Notes under the pieces: model-generated
What the model was told of the DNA's origin: nothing
Seen by the model: the letters and a program-made list of their open reading frames with translations, nothing else
The model's database searches: none
Assembly: GCF_016909075.1 (NCBI RefSeq)
Contig: NZ_JAFBFC010000007.1
Coordinates: forward strand, 1-64,000
Source: Priestia iocasae
Lineage (GTDB): Bacteria > Bacillota > Bacilli > Bacillales > Bacillaceae_H
DNA length: 64,000 nt
Direction: 5' to 3'
Made by a program: the position numbers and the translations under genes
Part shown: positions 44,423 to 55,226 of the stretch, piece after piece
How positions within the stretch are numbered: position 1 is the stretch's first letter
Layout of the letters: every line of letters begins with the position of its first letter

Positions 44423-47293
44423 ATGGCGATGGAAAAGATCGTTGTAAAAGGAGCAAGAGCTCACAATTTAAAAAATATTGATGTTGAGATTCCGCGCGAT
44501 AAACTCGTTGTCTTAACAGGTTTATCTGGTTCGGGGAAATCGTCGCTTGCATTTGATACGATTTATGCTGAAGGACAGCGTCGCTATGTCGAATCGCTGT
44601 CTGCTTATGCACGACAATTCTTAGGGCAGATGGACAAGCCTGATGTGGATTCTATTGAGGGGTTGTCTCCTGCTATTTCAATTGATCAAAAAACAACAAG
44701 TCGAAATCCACGTTCCACAGTCGGAACGGTAACGGAGATTTATGATTATTTGCGTCTTTTGTTTGCGCGTGTGGGACATCCAACTTGTCCTCAGCACGGG
44801 ATTGAAATTTCGTCTCAAACCATTGAACAAATGGTCGATCGTATCCTAGAATACCCTGAGCGAACAAAGCTTCAAATTTTAGCACCCGTTGTATCTGGGC
44901 GAAAAGGAACGCACGTAAAAGTGTTAGAAGATGTAAAGAAGCAAGGATATGTACGGGTACGTGTAGACGGTGAACTGATGGAGTTAACCGATGAAATTGA
45001 GCTTGAGAAAAACAAAAAGCATTCAATTGAAGTCATTGTTGACCGTATTGTCGTAAAAGAAGGGGTAGCTACTCGTCTCTCTGATTCACTTGAAACCGCA
45101 CTAAGACTTGGAGACGGAAAAGTCACAATTGATGTAATGGGAGAAGAAGAGCTGTTATTTAGTGAACATCATGCTTGTCCACACTGTGGCTTTTCAATCG
45201 GTGAACTTGAGCCACGAATGTTTTCGTTTAACAGTCCTTATGGCGCGTGTCCGTCTTGTGATGGACTTGGTTCAAAGCTTGAGGTAGATGTGGACTTAGT
45301 GATTCCGAACGATGAATTATCGTTAAATGAAGGAGCCATTGTTCCATGGCAACCTACAAGCTCTCAATATTATCCGCAATTATTACAAGCTGTCTGTCAC
45401 CATTACGGCATTGACATGGATTCACCTCTTCGTGATCTTCCAACTCACTTAATGGATAAAGTGCTATACGGCAGTAAGGGAGATCTCATTTATTTCCGCT
45501 ATGAAAATGATTTTGGACAAGTGCGCGAGAATCATATTGAGTTTGAAGGTGTGATTCCAAATATTGAACGCCGTTATCGTGAAACAAGCTCTGATTACAT
45601 TCGTGAACAGATGGAAAAATATATGGCTCAGCAGCCGTGTCCGACGTGTAAAGGGAATCGATTAAAGAAGGAAAGCTTAGCGGTTTTAGTTGATGAAAAG
45701 CACATTGGAGATGTAACGCGTCTGTCGGTAGAAGAAGCGCATGAATTCTTTACACACCTGCAACTCTCTGAAAAAGAGATGAAAATTGCTAATATGATTT
45801 TACGTGAAATTACAGAGCGTCTAAGTTTCCTTGTGAACGTAGGGCTTGATTATTTAACGTTAAATCGTTCAGCTGGTACATTATCAGGTGGGGAAGCGCA
45901 GCGCATTCGTCTCGCGACACAAATCGGTTCTCGTTTAACAGGAGTCCTCTATATTCTTGATGAGCCGTCAATTGGTCTTCATCAGCGTGATAATGATCGC
46001 CTCATTCGTACAATGCAAGATATGAGGGATATTGGAAATACCCTTATTGTTGTAGAGCATGATGAAGATACGATGTTTGCTGCTGACTATTTAATTGATA
46101 TTGGACCAGGAGCAGGTGTACATGGTGGAGCCATTGTCTCAAGTGGGACGCCTGAAGAAGTCATCAATGATCCCAATTCATTAACAGGTCAATATCTATC
46201 AGGAACAAAGTTCATTCCGCTTCCTGTTGAACGCAGAGCGATAGACAAGGAACGGATGATTGAAATTATCGGGGCAAAGGAAAATAACTTAAAGAATGTA
46301 AAAGTAAAGCTTCCGCTTGGGACGTTTATTTCTATTACAGGTGTGTCCGGCTCAGGAAAAAGTACGCTTATTAATGAAGTTCTTCAAAAATCACTTGCTC
46401 AAAAGCTTCATAAAGCCAAAAGCAAGCCAGGTGAGCATAAAGAAATTAAAGGAATCGAGCAGCTTGATAAAGTCATTGATATTGATCAATCTCCAATTGG
46501 GCGTACACCACGTTCGAATCCGGCAACATACACGGGTGTGTTTGATGATATTCGTGACGTGTTTGCACAAACGAACGAAGCGAAGGTGCGTGGCTATAAA
46601 AAAGGACGCTTTAGCTTTAACGTAAAAGGTGGTCGCTGTGAAGCATGCCGAGGAGATGGGATTATTAAAATTGAAATGCACTTCTTACCGGATGTGTATG
46701 TTCCGTGTGAAGTATGTCATGGGAAGCGATATAACCGTGAAACGCTTGAAGTTAAATACAAAGATTGCAATATCTCAGATGTTTTAGATATGACAGTCGA
46801 AGATGCGTTGAAATTCTTTGAAAACATTCCAAAGATTAAACGTAAACTTCAAACCATTTATGATGTGGGTCTTGGCTATATTACACTTGGACAGCCTGCA
46901 ACAACGTTATCTGGTGGAGAAGCTCAACGTGTGAAGCTTGCATCTGAGCTGCATCGTCGTTCGACAGGACGTACGTTTTATATTTTAGATGAGCCAACGA
47001 CCGGTCTTCACATTGATGATATTTCTCGCTTGTTAAAAGTACTGCAGCGCCTTGTGGAGAATGGAGACACGGTTCTTGTAATCGAGCACAATTTAGATGT
47101 CATTAAGGCAGCTGATTATCTTGTTGACCTTGGGCCTGAAGGTGGAGATAAAGGTGGACAAATTGTAGCAACGGGTACACCAGAACAAGTGTCTGAAGTG
47201 GAAGGTTCTTATACAGGTCGTTATTTGAAGCCAATCTTAGAGCGTGACCGTCAGCGTATGGAAAATCGTTTAGAAGAAGCGGTAACAAAATAA
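44423..47293 (+). CDS. uvrA: UvrA, excinuclease ABC subunit A
   Basis: The 956-residue damage sensor is a tandem ABC ATPase: first Walker [14 protein letters not shown] (about 33-45), second [13 protein letters not shown] (about 640-652), with signatures [12 protein letters not shown] and [15 protein letters not shown]. Zinc-binding [21 protein letters not shown] with CPSCDGLG, and CEACRGDG with CEVCHGKRY, are present. It loads UvrB at bulky lesions. It is co-transcribed with uvrB under LexA. Confidence 0.98.
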   Translation: MAMEKIVVKGARAHNLKNIDVEIPRDKLVVLTGLSGSGKSSLAFDTIYAEGQRRYVESLSAYARQFLGQMDKPDVDSIEGLSPAISIDQKTTSRNPRSTVGTVTEIYDYLRLLFARVGHPTCPQHGIEISSQTIEQMVDRILEYPERTKLQILAPVVSGRKGTHVKVLEDVKKQGYVRVRVDGELMELTDEIELEKNKKHSIEVIVDRIVVKEGVATRLSDSLETALRLGDGKVTIDVMGEEELLFSEHHACPHCGFSIGELEPRMFSFNSPYGACPSCDGLGSKLEVDVDLVIPNDELSLNEGAIVPWQPTSSQYYPQLLQAVCHHYGIDMDSPLRDLPTHLMDKVLYGSKGDLIYFRYENDFGQVRENHIEFEGVIPNIERRYRETSSDYIREQMEKYMAQQPCPTCKGNRLKKESLAVLVDEKHIGDVTRLSVEEAHEFFTHLQLSEKEMKIANMILREITERLSFLVNVGLDYLTLNRSAGTLSGGEAQRIRLATQIGSRLTGVLYILDEPSIGLHQRDNDRLIRTMQDMRDIGNTLIVVEHDEDTMFAADYLIDIGPGAGVHGGAIVSSGTPEEVINDPNSLTGQYLSGTKFIPLPVERRAIDKERMIEIIGAKENNLKNVKVKLPLGTFISITGVSGSGKSTLINEVLQKSLAQKLHKAKSKPGEHKEIKGIEQLDKVIDIDQSPIGRTPRSNPATYTGVFDDIRDVFAQTNEAKVRGYKKGRFSFNVKGGRCEACRGDGIIKIEMHFLPDVYVPCEVCHGKRYNRETLEVKYKDCNISDVLDMTVEDALKFFENIPKIKRKLQTIYDVGLGYITLGQPATTLSGGEAQRVKLASELHRRSTGRTFYILDEPTTGLHIDDISRLLKVLQRLVENGDTVLVIEHNLDVIKAADYLVDLGPEGGDKGGQIVATGTPEQVSEVEGSYTGRYLKPILERDRQRMENRLEEAVTK

Positions 47294-47371
47294 AAGAAGA
47301 AGATGTAAAGGCAACATTCCTTGCCTCTCTATCCCTTGACGTTACTGAATTGTTAGGGAAAGCAATGTTTC

Positions 47372-47423
47372 AGGCTGAGCCAAACAGGGGTGTTTCTTAC
47401 CTCTTTTGTCTCAGCTTTTTTCG
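47372..47423 (+). terminator. Terminator after uvrA
   Basis: GCTGAG pairs with CTCAGC around a loop of about 30 bases, followed by a T6 run. The long loop makes it a moderate prediction. Confidence 0.6.
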
Positions 47424-47521
47424 TTTACATGACTCCAATCACTCGCTACATAGGTAGGAGGTAGCCTTACTCTCTTTGTGCTTATCTAGTTCTATTTTCT
47501 GAATCAAATGATATAGTATGA

Positions 47522-47548
47522 TGAAACCTTTTCTATCATACAAACGTA
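47522..47548 (+). promoter_or_regulatory. Sigma-W-type (ECF) promoter of yvlABCD
   Basis: TGAAAC at 47522-47527, a 17-base spacer and CGTA at 47545-47548 match the envelope-stress sigma-W consensus. The B. subtilis yvl operon belongs to the sigma-W regulon. Confidence 0.8.
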
Positions 47549-47573
47549 ATAAAAGACAAAAGGAAGTGATGAC

Positions 47574-47885
47574 ATGGAACCGCAAAAATTTATTGCCTCA
47601 TTATGTTACTTTAGTGTCTTTTTTGCCCCTTTTCTTGTACCGATTGTCATTTATTTTATTACAGATGAACGAGAAGTAAAGGATCATGCGAAAGCAGCGT
47701 TATTTTCGCACTTATTACCCATTATTTTAATCCCTCTTTTTTTCGTCATTCTACTCCCAAGTCTCCATGTATCTGAAGGGTTTGCGTTAATATGGATTTT
47801 TTTATCTGTGGGCGTAAGTTTTCTGTTAAGTGCTGGCATCGTCGTTTGGAATGTTGTGAAAGGAATTCGAGTTCTAGGGTCTTAA
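47574..47885 (+). CDS. yvlA: YvlA, small DUF4870-type membrane protein
   Basis: The 103-residue protein has three hydrophobic segments (CYFSVFFAPFLVPIVIYFI, LLPIILIPLFFVILLPS, ALIWIFLSVGVSFLLSAGI) with DEREVKDHAKAALFSH between the first two, as in DUF4870 proteins. Function is unknown. It heads the sigma-W operon, suggesting an envelope-stress role. Confidence 0.85.
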   Translation: MEPQKFIASLCYFSVFFAPFLVPIVIYFITDEREVKDHAKAALFSHLLPIILIPLFFVILLPSLHVSEGFALIWIFLSVGVSFLLSAGIVVWNVVKGIRVLGS

Positions 47886-47986
47886 CAGGTCTACTTTTGA
47901 TAAAGGGTTTTCTGATTTAATCAGAGAAAATAAAGATTGGCATATTTTTATGGTTTGTAGAATGGTTATAATAAGGAGGTTTTTTT

Positions 47987-49087
47987 ATGACGACAAAACG
48001 CAAAGAAATTTTGCAAATGGTCGAGGCGGGAAAGTTAACAGTTGATGAAGCTCTTATTTTACTAGATTCATTAGACAAAGACCCATCCGAGTCCAGTGAA
48101 GTAAAAGCAGAAGACATTCAAAACCTTTCAACGTATGTGGTTGATAAAGAGAAGAAAAAGACAGGAAATGCATATCAATCGCCTCAATCATCGATTAAAG
48201 ATAAAATTTTTTCGATTGTGGACCAAACCGTTAAAAAAGTAAAAGATAAAGATTTAGATTTTAATTTTGGTCCGTCCGTCGACATTCAACATATTTTTCA
48301 GCAGTCAGATGTATCAATTAATGATATTGAAATTGATGTATCAAACGGAGGTGTAACGTTTAAACCTTGGACGCAGAACAGTGTACGGATTGAATGTGAG
48401 GCGTCGGTATATAAAGTGGCAAATCAAGATGAAGCACGTCAAGCATTTTTGCAAGATGTTTTGTTTTCGATTAACGAGGGAACGTTACGCTTTAGCGTGC
48501 AAAAAAAACAGATGAAAGTAAAATCAGTTATTTACATTCCAGAAGTCAGCTATAATCGTGTGCAAGTGCGTTTGTTTAATGGTTCAATTGAAGGAGAACG
48601 ACTAACGGCTAGAGAAATAAAATCAAAAACAGCGCATGGAGCCATTACATTAACGAATAGTAAAAGTGAAGGTCTAGAGGTTGAAACGGCAAATGGCCTT
48701 ATTCATTTGATTGATGTGTCCGCTCCAAGGTGTGAAGTGGAAACCATTAATGGTGCCATTCGCATGGAAGGTGAGTATGAAAAGGTCAATGTACAAACAT
48801 TTAACGGAAATGTTACATGTCGGTTCCGAGGAGAGCGTACGGAAAAAGTGTTTCTTAAAACAACGACAGGTAGTATCGAGGTAATAGCATCGCCAACTGT
48901 CTTTGTAGATGGTGACTTGAAGTCAAATCTTGGTGGGCTTACATGTCAAATACCAAATATGGAAATAATAGAAGAAAAGAATGAAACTGTACAAAAGCAT
49001 CTTCGCTTTAAGGCAAATAGCATGAAGAGCCAAGGGTTTAAATTATTCGCTGAGTCGAAAACAGGCTCCATTTTAATCAAGAATTAG
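47987..49087 (+). CDS. yvlB: YvlB, DUF4097 beta-helix-like protein
   Basis: The 366-residue protein has an N-terminal SHOCT-like helix pair (KEILQMVEAGKLTVDEALILLDSL). A DUF4097 repeat region follows from about residue 110 to the end, with regularly spaced beta strands (VRLFNGSIEGERL, SKTAHGAITLTNS, VETANGLIHLIDV, VETINGAIRMEG, VQTFNGNVTCRF, KTTTGSIEVI). No signal peptide is visible. YvlB and YvlC act in a sigma-W envelope-stress module in B. subtilis. GGAGG precedes ATG. Confidence 0.88.
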   Translation: MTTKRKEILQMVEAGKLTVDEALILLDSLDKDPSESSEVKAEDIQNLSTYVVDKEKKKTGNAYQSPQSSIKDKIFSIVDQTVKKVKDKDLDFNFGPSVDIQHIFQQSDVSINDIEIDVSNGGVTFKPWTQNSVRIECEASVYKVANQDEARQAFLQDVLFSINEGTLRFSVQKKQMKVKSVIYIPEVSYNRVQVRLFNGSIEGERLTAREIKSKTAHGAITLTNSKSEGLEVETANGLIHLIDVSAPRCEVETINGAIRMEGEYEKVNVQTFNGNVTCRFRGERTEKVFLKTTTGSIEVIASPTVFVDGDLKSNLGGLTCQIPNMEIIEEKNETVQKHLRFKANSMKSQGFKLFAESKTGSILIKN

Positions 49088-49102
49088 TGAGGAGGAAACG
49101 TA

Positions 49103-49297
49103 ATGCGAAAGCTTTATCGTTCTCGTACAAATCGGCAACTTGCTGGAGTAATCGGTGGAATTGCCGATTACACAGGCTGGGATACGTCTCTGCTACGTAT
49201 TTTGTTTGTACTAGGGTTAATTTTCGGATTTGGTTCACTCGGCCTTGTCTATTTAATCTGGATTTTTGTTGTGCCAAATGAAGAGGTGAAGGGGTAA
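49103..49297 (+). CDS. yvlC: YvlC, PspC-domain membrane protein
   Basis: The 64-residue protein has the PspC signature KLYRSRTNRQLAGVIGGIAD in the first 20 residues and LRILFVLGLIFGFGSLGLVYLI as a membrane hairpin, ending VPNEE. PspC proteins sense or transmit membrane stress; in B. subtilis YvlC belongs to the sigma-W operon with YvlB. GAGGAGG lies before ATG 49103. Confidence 0.93.
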   Translation: MRKLYRSRTNRQLAGVIGGIADYTGWDTSLLRILFVLGLIFGFGSLGLVYLIWIFVVPNEEVKG

Positions 49298-49299
49298 TT

Positions 49300-49671
49300 A
49301 TGTTTCTTCGTTGGCTTACAAGTATCTTAATCAATGCGCTTGTACTCATTGTCATTGCAGGCTATTTTGAATCCTTTTACTTAGAATCAGTGAGTGCAGC
49401 CATTATTGCGAGCATCATTTTATCGATTTTAAATGTATTTGTAAAACCGATCATTATCTTGTTGACATTGCCGGTAACCGTTTTAACGTTAGGTTTATTT
49501 TTGTTTGTCATTAATGCCATTACATTGGTAATTACCGATGAACTAATGGGAAGTGCATTCGAAATTGAAGGATTCGGTATGGCCATTTTGGCAGCCATTG
49601 TGATGTCGATTTTAAATGCACTCATTGAAAACCTCATTGTTGAACCTCTTCAAAAAAGAAGAAGAAGATAA
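49300..49671 (+). CDS. yvlD: YvlD, phage-holin-4-superfamily membrane protein
   Basis: The 123-residue protein has four membrane segments covering almost all of the chain and contains ILNVFVKPIIILLTLPVTVLTLGLF and FVINAITL, typical of the holin-4 superfamily YvlD group. The C-terminus is basic (KRRRR). Function is unknown. It is last in the sigma-W operon, two bases after yvlC. Confidence 0.9.
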   Translation: MFLRWLTSILINALVLIVIAGYFESFYLESVSAAIIASIILSILNVFVKPIIILLTLPVTVLTLGLFLFVINAITLVITDELMGSAFEIEGFGMAILAAIVMSILNALIENLIVEPLQKRRRR

Positions 49672-49723
49672 ACCACTCATTGAATCCATTTAAGACATTG
49701 GATTCAGTGAGTTTTTTTATTTT
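49672..49723 (+). terminator. Terminator of the yvlABCD operon
   Basis: CACTCATTGAATCCA pairs with TGGATTCAGTGAG and is followed by seven T. The remaining 200 bases before hprK hold no clear element. Confidence 0.88.
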
Positions 49724-49927
49724 GACTAATTGTTCATTTTACTGTAACCCAATTTGAATGAAGTGTGCCCAATAGAAAGAAGCATACTAGATTTACAAAG
49801 TTGGCGACACGTTCTACGTCATAAAAATATTTCATCGGCTTCCATTTACGATGTTTCACTTTATCAGGTAATTAGTGCTAAAATAAAAAAAGGCTGAAGA
49901 AAGTGCCAAAGCAAAGGAGGACGTATT

Positions 49928-50863
49928 GTGGTTAAAGTTCGGACAAAAGACATCATTGAAAAATTCAACTTAGAGCTAGTAAGTGGGGAAGAAGGAGTTA
50001 ATCGTCCCATTTCAACAAGTGATTTATCTCGCCCAGGAATTGAAATGGCCGGTTACTTTACATATTATCCAGCTGAACGTGTGCAGCTGTTAGGAAAGAC
50101 GGAGCTATCCTTTTTTCAACAGCTAGACGATGAACAAAAGAAAATTCGTATGGAAAAGCTTTGTACAGACATTACGCCAGCCATCATTGTTTCACGTGAA
50201 ATGGAAATTCCAACGGAACTGATTGAAGCATCAGAGCGTGAATCTGTTCCCGTATTACGTTCACCGTTGAAAACAACAAGATTATCTAGTCATTTAACAA
50301 ACTTTCTAGAAAGTAAGCTAGCACCAACAACAGCGATGCATGGTGTGTTAGTTGATATTTATGGAATCGGTGTATTAATCACAGGAAAAAGTGGCGTTGG
50401 TAAAAGTGAAACAGCCCTAGAGCTTGTGAAGCGAGGACACCGCTTAGTGGCAGATGATTGCGTAGAAATTCGTCAAGAAGATCAGGATACGCTTGTTGGG
50501 AATGCCCCAGGCTTAATTGAGCACTTACTTGAAATTCGTGGATTAGGCATCATTAATGTGATGACCTTATTTGGAGCTGGCTCTGTTCGTAGCTATAAGC
50601 GCATTTCGCTGATTATTAACCTTGAAATTTGGGATCAACATAAGCAATATGACCGTTTAGGATTAGAAGAAGAAAAAATGAAAATCATTGATACAGATGT
50701 TACGAAAATTACGCTTCCCGTTCGACCTGGACGAAACTTAGCCGTTATTATTGAAGTAGCTGCGATGAACTTCCGCTTAAAGCGAATGGGAATTAATGCA
50801 GCCGAGCAGTTTTCTAGTCGTTTAACGGATGTAATTGAAGATGGAGATCGTGACGACATTTAA
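49928..50863 (+). CDS. hprK: HPr kinase/phosphorylase
   Basis: HprK phosphorylates and dephosphorylates Ser46 of HPr, the central switch of carbon catabolite repression. The 311-residue enzyme has Walker A GKSGVGKS at about 153-160, [11 protein letters not shown] with the catalytic His (about 138), the family signature [12 protein letters not shown] (about 200-210), and the C-terminal [17 protein letters not shown]. The start is GTG 49928, preceded by AAAGGAGGACG. It heads the hprK-lgt-yvoD-ppaX-yvoF operon, as in B. subtilis. Confidence 0.97.
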   Translation: MVKVRTKDIIEKFNLELVSGEEGVNRPISTSDLSRPGIEMAGYFTYYPAERVQLLGKTELSFFQQLDDEQKKIRMEKLCTDITPAIIVSREMEIPTELIEASERESVPVLRSPLKTTRLSSHLTNFLESKLAPTTAMHGVLVDIYGIGVLITGKSGVGKSETALELVKRGHRLVADDCVEIRQEDQDTLVGNAPGLIEHLLEIRGLGIINVMTLFGAGSVRSYKRISLIINLEIWDQHKQYDRLGLEEEKMKIIDTDVTKITLPVRPGRNLAVIIEVAAMNFRLKRMGINAAEQFSSRLTDVIEDGDRDDI

Positions 50864-50880
50864 AGAGAGGGTGTAACACA

Positions 50881-51702
50881 GTGGGAACGGAGATTCAACC
50901 GCTAGATCGTGTGTTTCTAGAACTAGGTCCAATCACTATTTATTGGTACGGACTAATCATTGGTGCTGGCGTTCTGTTAGCTCTTTATGTGGCAACGCGT
51001 GAGGGCGAGCGTCGAGGCATTCCGAAAGATACATTTATTGACTTAGTGTTATTCGCAGTACCGATTGCGATTATTTCGGCGCGAATTTACTACGTGTTAT
51101 TTGAATGGGACTACTATTCTCAAAACTTAAATGAAATTCCTCAAATTTGGCAAGGTGGAATTGCCATACATGGAGGATTAATCGGTGCGGTTATAACAGG
51201 AATTGTGTTTGCACGAATGAAAGGCTTGTCGTTTTGGAAGCTAGCTGATATTGCTGCGCCAAGTATTATTTTAGGGCAAGCAATTGGACGTTGGGGAAAC
51301 TTCATGAACCAAGAAGCACATGGAGGGCCTGTCACAAGAGAGTTTTTAGAAAGCTTGTATTTACCAGATTTTATTGTGAATCAAATGTATATTAACGGTA
51401 CATATTATCATCCGACGTTTTTATACGAATCTATTTGGAACATTGCCGGGTTTATTCTTCTTATTTCCCTTCGTCGTGTGAATTTAAGACGTGGTGAGTT
51501 ATTTTTATCGTATGTCATCTGGTATTCAATCGGTCGCTTCTTTATTGAAGGATTACGTACAGATAGTTTGATGCTGACAGATACGTTACGCATTGCTCAA
51601 GTGATTTCACTCGTTTTAATTGCATTAGCGGTTACATTGATTGTTGTTCGCCGTAAGAAAGGGCTGAGCAAAGAGCGTTATCTAGAGAGCAAGGCCGAAT
51701 AA
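50881..51702 (+). CDS. lgt: Prolipoprotein diacylglyceryl transferase
   Basis: Lgt moves diacylglycerol from phosphatidylglycerol to the lipobox cysteine of lipoproteins such as CccB. The 273-residue protein has seven membrane segments, the Lgt signature [14 protein letters not shown] (about 139-152), and catalytic-region HGGLIGAV and HPTFLYES. The start is GTG 50881, with AGAGAGGG upstream. Confidence 0.97.
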   Translation: MGTEIQPLDRVFLELGPITIYWYGLIIGAGVLLALYVATREGERRGIPKDTFIDLVLFAVPIAIISARIYYVLFEWDYYSQNLNEIPQIWQGGIAIHGGLIGAVITGIVFARMKGLSFWKLADIAAPSIILGQAIGRWGNFMNQEAHGGPVTREFLESLYLPDFIVNQMYINGTYYHPTFLYESIWNIAGFILLISLRRVNLRRGELFLSYVIWYSIGRFFIEGLRTDSLMLTDTLRIAQVISLVLIALAVTLIVVRRKKGLSKERYLESKAE

Positions 51703-51725
51703 AGGCTGCAAGGGGAGGGAAGAAC

Positions 51726-52670
51726 GTGGGGGGCTCCATTAAAAAAGGCTTTTTAGTTGGACTACAAACGACGTGGTCATTAGGGAAAATCATTTTCCCC
51801 ATCACCTTGATTGTATCTATTTTACAGTACACGCCGATTCTTGAAGGGTTTGCTAACTTGATTTCGCCGCTTATGGGCCTAATTGGCTTATCTGGTGATG
51901 CGGCAATTCCTTTAGTAGTAGGAAACTTCTTGAATTTGTATGCAGGAATAGGGGCCATTTTGTCACTGGATTTAACGGTAAAAGAAGTATTTATTCTTGC
52001 CGTGATGCTGTCGTTTTCGCATAACTTGTTAGTGGAAACAGGTGTAGCGTTAAAAGTAGGCGTGAAGCTATGGGTCATTTTAACAGTCCGCATCGGGCTC
52101 GCAGTTGTGTCCGCATTTTTTATCCATTTGCTGTGGAATGGAGGAGCAGAACAAGCACAATATGGCTTTCTTTCATCCAATACAGAAGAAGTAAGTGGTT
52201 GGCTCGCTATTTTTATACAAGGGGTTGAAAAAGCTGGGTTCGGTGTCCTTCAGCTTGCATTAATTGTGATTCCGGTGATGATTGGTATTCAAATTTTAAA
52301 AGATTTACATTGGCTCGATGCATTTTCGAAGCGAATGGGTCCAGTCACACGCGCATTAGGGATGAAAGAAAATACATCGATGACACTGGTCACAGGACTT
52401 CTCATTGGATTAGCTTATGGTGCAGGTGTCATGATTCAGGCTGTAAAAGAAGATGGAGTTGAGAAGAAAGATATTACATTAGCATTTATCTTCCTGGTTG
52501 CTTGTCATGCTGTCATCGAAGATACGTTAATCTTTATTCCGCTTGGGATTCCTGTTTTACCGCTGCTCCTTATTCGTGTAGTCGTTGCCATTTTACTCAC
52601 ACTGTTTATCGCCCGAATATGGAATCGAGTTGAAGTAACAAATAGAAAGGAAGCAACTTATGAACGTTAA
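51726..52670 (+). CDS. yvoD: YvoD, nucleoside-recognition (Gate) membrane protein
   Basis: The 314-residue protein has about eight hydrophobic segments in two similar halves. The N-terminal half has [22 protein letters not shown] and [14 protein letters not shown]-like features, and the second half begins near residue 170 ([20 protein letters not shown]). The Gate/nucleoside-recognition domain is shared with the SpmA/SpmB and NupC families. Substrate is unknown. The start is GTG 51726 after AGGGGAGGG, and it overlaps ppaX by 11 bases. Confidence 0.82.
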   Translation: MGGSIKKGFLVGLQTTWSLGKIIFPITLIVSILQYTPILEGFANLISPLMGLIGLSGDAAIPLVVGNFLNLYAGIGAILSLDLTVKEVFILAVMLSFSHNLLVETGVALKVGVKLWVILTVRIGLAVVSAFFIHLLWNGGAEQAQYGFLSSNTEEVSGWLAIFIQGVEKAGFGVLQLALIVIPVMIGIQILKDLHWLDAFSKRMGPVTRALGMKENTSMTLVTGLLIGLAYGAGVMIQAVKEDGVEKKDITLAFIFLVACHAVIEDTLIFIPLGIPVLPLLLIRVVVAILLTLFIARIWNRVEVTNRKEATYER

Positions 52671-53307
52671 TACCATTCTTTTTGATTTAGATGGAACATT
52701 GATTGATACAAATGAATTAATTGTCTCATCGTTTTTACACACGCTTGATCACTTTTATCCAAATCAATATACGCGTGAAGATGTTCATGCATTTATGGGA
52801 CCACCGCTATACGATACATTTGTTAAAATGGATAAAGATCGCGTAGATGAAATGGTTCAATATTATCGTGATTACAACATTGGTAATCATGATTTATTTG
52901 TGAAAGAATTTGAAGGAGTCATGGAGGCTGTTCAGTGGCTTCATGAACAAAATTACAAATTAGGGATTGTGACAACAAAGCAACGCAATACGGTGATGAT
53001 GGGGTTAAAGTTAACACAGCTTGATCAATTCTTTGATGTCATTGTGACCATTGATGACGTGGAGCATGCTAAGCCTCATCCAGAGCCGATTGAAAAAGCG
53101 TTGATTCAACTAGATGCAAAGCCAGAAGAAACGCTAATGGTTGGAGATAACCATCATGATATCGTCGGTGGACAAAATGCAGGAACGAAAACAGCTGGGG
53201 TCGCGTGGAGTGTGAAGGGTCGCGAGTACTTAGCTGGTTATAACCCTGATATCATGCTAGATAACATGAAGGATCTCATTGCGATTCTTGGAGGAAAGCA
53301 AGCGTGA
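52660..53307 (+). CDS. ppaX: PpaX, pyrophosphatase (HAD superfamily)
   Basis: PpaX hydrolyses the pyrophosphate released by HprK-P phosphorylase activity. The 215-residue HAD enzyme has the nucleophile motif [12 protein letters not shown] (Asp9, Asp11), motif II VTTKQR, Lys in AKPHPEPI and motif [11 protein letters not shown]. The cap domain matches the PpaX length. It overlaps yvoD upstream and yvoF downstream. Confidence 0.95.
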   Translation: MNVNTILFDLDGTLIDTNELIVSSFLHTLDHFYPNQYTREDVHAFMGPPLYDTFVKMDKDRVDEMVQYYRDYNIGNHDLFVKEFEGVMEAVQWLHEQNYKLGIVTTKQRNTVMMGLKLTQLDQFFDVIVTIDDVEHAKPHPEPIEKALIQLDAKPEETLMVGDNHHDIVGGQNAGTKTAGVAWSVKGREYLAGYNPDIMLDNMKDLIAILGGKQA

Positions 53308-53831
53308 GAAACACGACCCGTTACCCTGTCGAAGGAGCAAATTCGCTTTGGCATGTGTATAAAACCGTTCCGTTTTGGAAGGTTGTGAAGAACTTTGTAG
53401 TGATTCAGGTCGCAAGGTATACACCATTTTTATCTATGAAAAGCTGGTTATACCGCAAGCTTTTAAAGATGGATGTAGGTCGTCACACTTCATTTGCATT
53501 GATGGTCATGCTTGATATTATGTTTCCAGAAAAAATAAAAGTGGGCAGAAATACAGTGATTGGTTACAATACAACGATTCTTGCTCATGAATATTTAATT
53601 ACAGAATATCGCCTTGGTGACGTCATGATAGGGGACGAAGTGATGATTGGAGCCAATAGTACGATCTTACCTGGTGTAACCATTGGAGATGGTGCCATTG
53701 TTTCTGCTGGGACACTCGTACATAAGGATGTACCCTCAGGAGCATTTGTCGGTGGAAATCCAATGAAGATTATTTATACAAAAGAAGAAATGCAAGCACG
53801 TAATCAAAAGGAGCTACAACTTCATAAGTGA
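53304..53831 (+). CDS. yvoF: YvoF, left-handed beta-helix acyltransferase
   Basis: The 175-residue protein has hexapeptide repeats in the second half ([64 protein letters not shown] as separate turns), typical of LbetaH O-acetyltransferases of the maltose/galactoside type. The acceptor is unknown. ATG overlaps the ppaX stop by 4 bases. The terminator stem overlaps its last codons. Confidence 0.85.
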   Translation: MRNTTRYPVEGANSLWHVYKTVPFWKVVKNFVVIQVARYTPFLSMKSWLYRKLLKMDVGRHTSFALMVMLDIMFPEKIKVGRNTVIGYNTTILAHEYLITEYRLGDVMIGDEVMIGANSTILPGVTIGDGAIVSAGTLVHKDVPSGAFVGGNPMKIIYTKEEMQARNQKELQLHK

Positions 53832-53848
53832 GTTGTAGTTTTTTTTAT
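53814..53848 (+). terminator. Terminator of the hprK operon
   Basis: CTACAACTT pairs with AGTTGTAG around TCATAAGTG, followed by eight T. The left arm is inside the yvoF coding end. Confidence 0.85.
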
Positions 53849-53894
53849 AAGCTTTTTACCTATGAATTTGTTTATTGAAAAAAGAGTCTATCGG

Positions 53895-53963
53895 TTGACG
53901 ATTATTGGGAACCGTTGTAAACTACATGTAACTTTAATTTACTATTTCGCTAATACATTAGCG
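53895..53963 (+). promoter_or_regulatory. Promoter and candidate operator of the histidine operon
   Basis: TTGACG (53895-53900), a 17-base spacer and TAAACT (53918-53923) form a sigma-A promoter. A 16-base element of 7-bp inverted repeats, CGCTAAT-AC-ATTAGCG (53948-53963), lies about 25 bases downstream of the -10, where a repressor would block transcription. No T-box (specifier/antiterminator) motif was found. A TrpR-like HisR/YerC-type repressor is possible; that assignment is inference. Confidence 0.55.
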
Positions 53964-54044
53964 TGATAAAGTTAAAATGTATATGAATAATAGCCATTAT
54001 CTTATGATGAAATAGATAAAAATATGACTAAAGGACGTGTGGAG

Positions 54045-55226
54045 ATGTCGAAGTTGTTTATGTTTGAGAAACCACTCGGAATGCGGGATACGTTACCTGC
54101 TCTTTTTGAACAAAAAAAGCAAGTCAAACAACAATTAGCAGATGAAATTTCAGGTTGGGGCTATCAATATATGGCAACACCAACACTTGAATATTATGAA
54201 ACAGTCGGTCATGCATCGGCCATTTTAGATCAACAATTATTTAAACTTTTAGATAAAGAAGGTCATACACTTGTGTTACGACCAGATGTGACAACACCGA
54301 TTGCGCGTGTTGCTGCGTCAAAATTACTAAAAAATATCCCACTTCGTCTTGCGTATGAAGCGAATGTATTTCGAGCGCAGCAACGAGAAGGTGGAAGACC
54401 GGCAGAGTTCGAACAAATTGGTGTTGAGCTAATTGGTGAACGAACAAGCAGCAGTGATGCAGAGGTTATTGCACTTATGATTGACGCATTAAAGCGCACA
54501 GGCTTACGATCGTTTAAAGTAGCCATCGGTCATATTGGATTTGTGAATTCATTGTTCTTAGAAATTGTCGGCAATGAAGAACGAGCAAATGTATTACGCC
54601 GCTTTTTATATGAAAAGAATTATGTTGGGTATCGCAATCATGTAAAGAGTTTAAATTTATCATCAATTGACAAGCAGCGCCTTTTACAACTATTGAACTT
54701 ACGTGGAAATGAAATGAAAATTACAGAAGCGATGGAGCTTGTGGAAAATGAGGTTGGAAAGCAAGCGGCATCTGAGCTTCAAAAATTATGGCAAATGCTT
54801 GATGCATATGGCGTAACCGAAGAAATTAAAATTGATTTTAATTTAGTGAGTCATATGAGCTATTATACAGGTATTTTATTTGAAGTGTTTGCAGAGAATG
54901 TCGGGTTTCATATCGGTAATGGAGGACGCTATGATAAATTGCTTGAAAAGTTTGAATCTAAGACGCCGGCAACAGGCTTTGGTATTCAACTCGATCGCTT
55001 AATTGAAGCATTAGGAGAAGAAGCGTATGAGCCATCACCTGTTTATTGTATTTTATATAGCCAAGAGCGACTAGAGGAAGCGTTAATTGCAGCAAAACAA
55101 AAGCGTACAGAAGGTAATCGTGTTGTCATGCAAGATATTGTCGGAGTAGATGATGTGGATGCATTTACAGAACCGTTTGAAGACGTTACCTACTTAATCG
55201 GTAAAAAAGGGAAAGGGGCAGAATAA
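54045..55226 (+). CDS. hisZ: HisZ, regulatory subunit of ATP phosphoribosyltransferase
   Basis: The 393-residue protein resembles class II histidyl-tRNA synthetase: FEKPLGMRDTLPALFEQKKQ, TPTLEYYETVG, LVLRPDVTTPIARVAAS, and FHIGNGGRYDKLLEKF. It lacks the anticodon domain and does not charge tRNA. HisZ is the allosteric partner required by the short HisG encoded next, giving the hetero-octameric first enzyme of histidine synthesis. ATG 54045 is chosen for AAAGGA 8 bases upstream; ATG 54024 would add seven residues without a site. Confidence 0.95.
   Translation: MSKLFMFEKPLGMRDTLPALFEQKKQVKQQLADEISGWGYQYMATPTLEYYETVGHASAILDQQLFKLLDKEGHTLVLRPDVTTPIARVAASKLLKNIPLRLAYEANVFRAQQREGGRPAEFEQIGVELIGERTSSSDAEVIALMIDALKRTGLRSFKVAIGHIGFVNSLFLEIVGNEERANVLRRFLYEKNYVGYRNHVKSLNLSSIDKQRLLQLLNLRGNEMKITEAMELVENEVGKQAASELQKLWQMLDAYGVTEEIKIDFNLVSHMSYYTGILFEVFAENVGFHIGNGGRYDKLLEKFESKTPATGFGIQLDRLIEALGEEAYEPSPVYCILYSQERLEEALIAAKQKRTEGNRVVMQDIVGVDDVDAFTEPFEDVTYLIGKKGKGAE

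Noticed and set aside
53832-54044. T-box riboswitch controlling the his operon
   Set aside because: No T-box core sequence, specifier loop or antiterminator/terminator pair was found; the only terminator belongs to yvoF.
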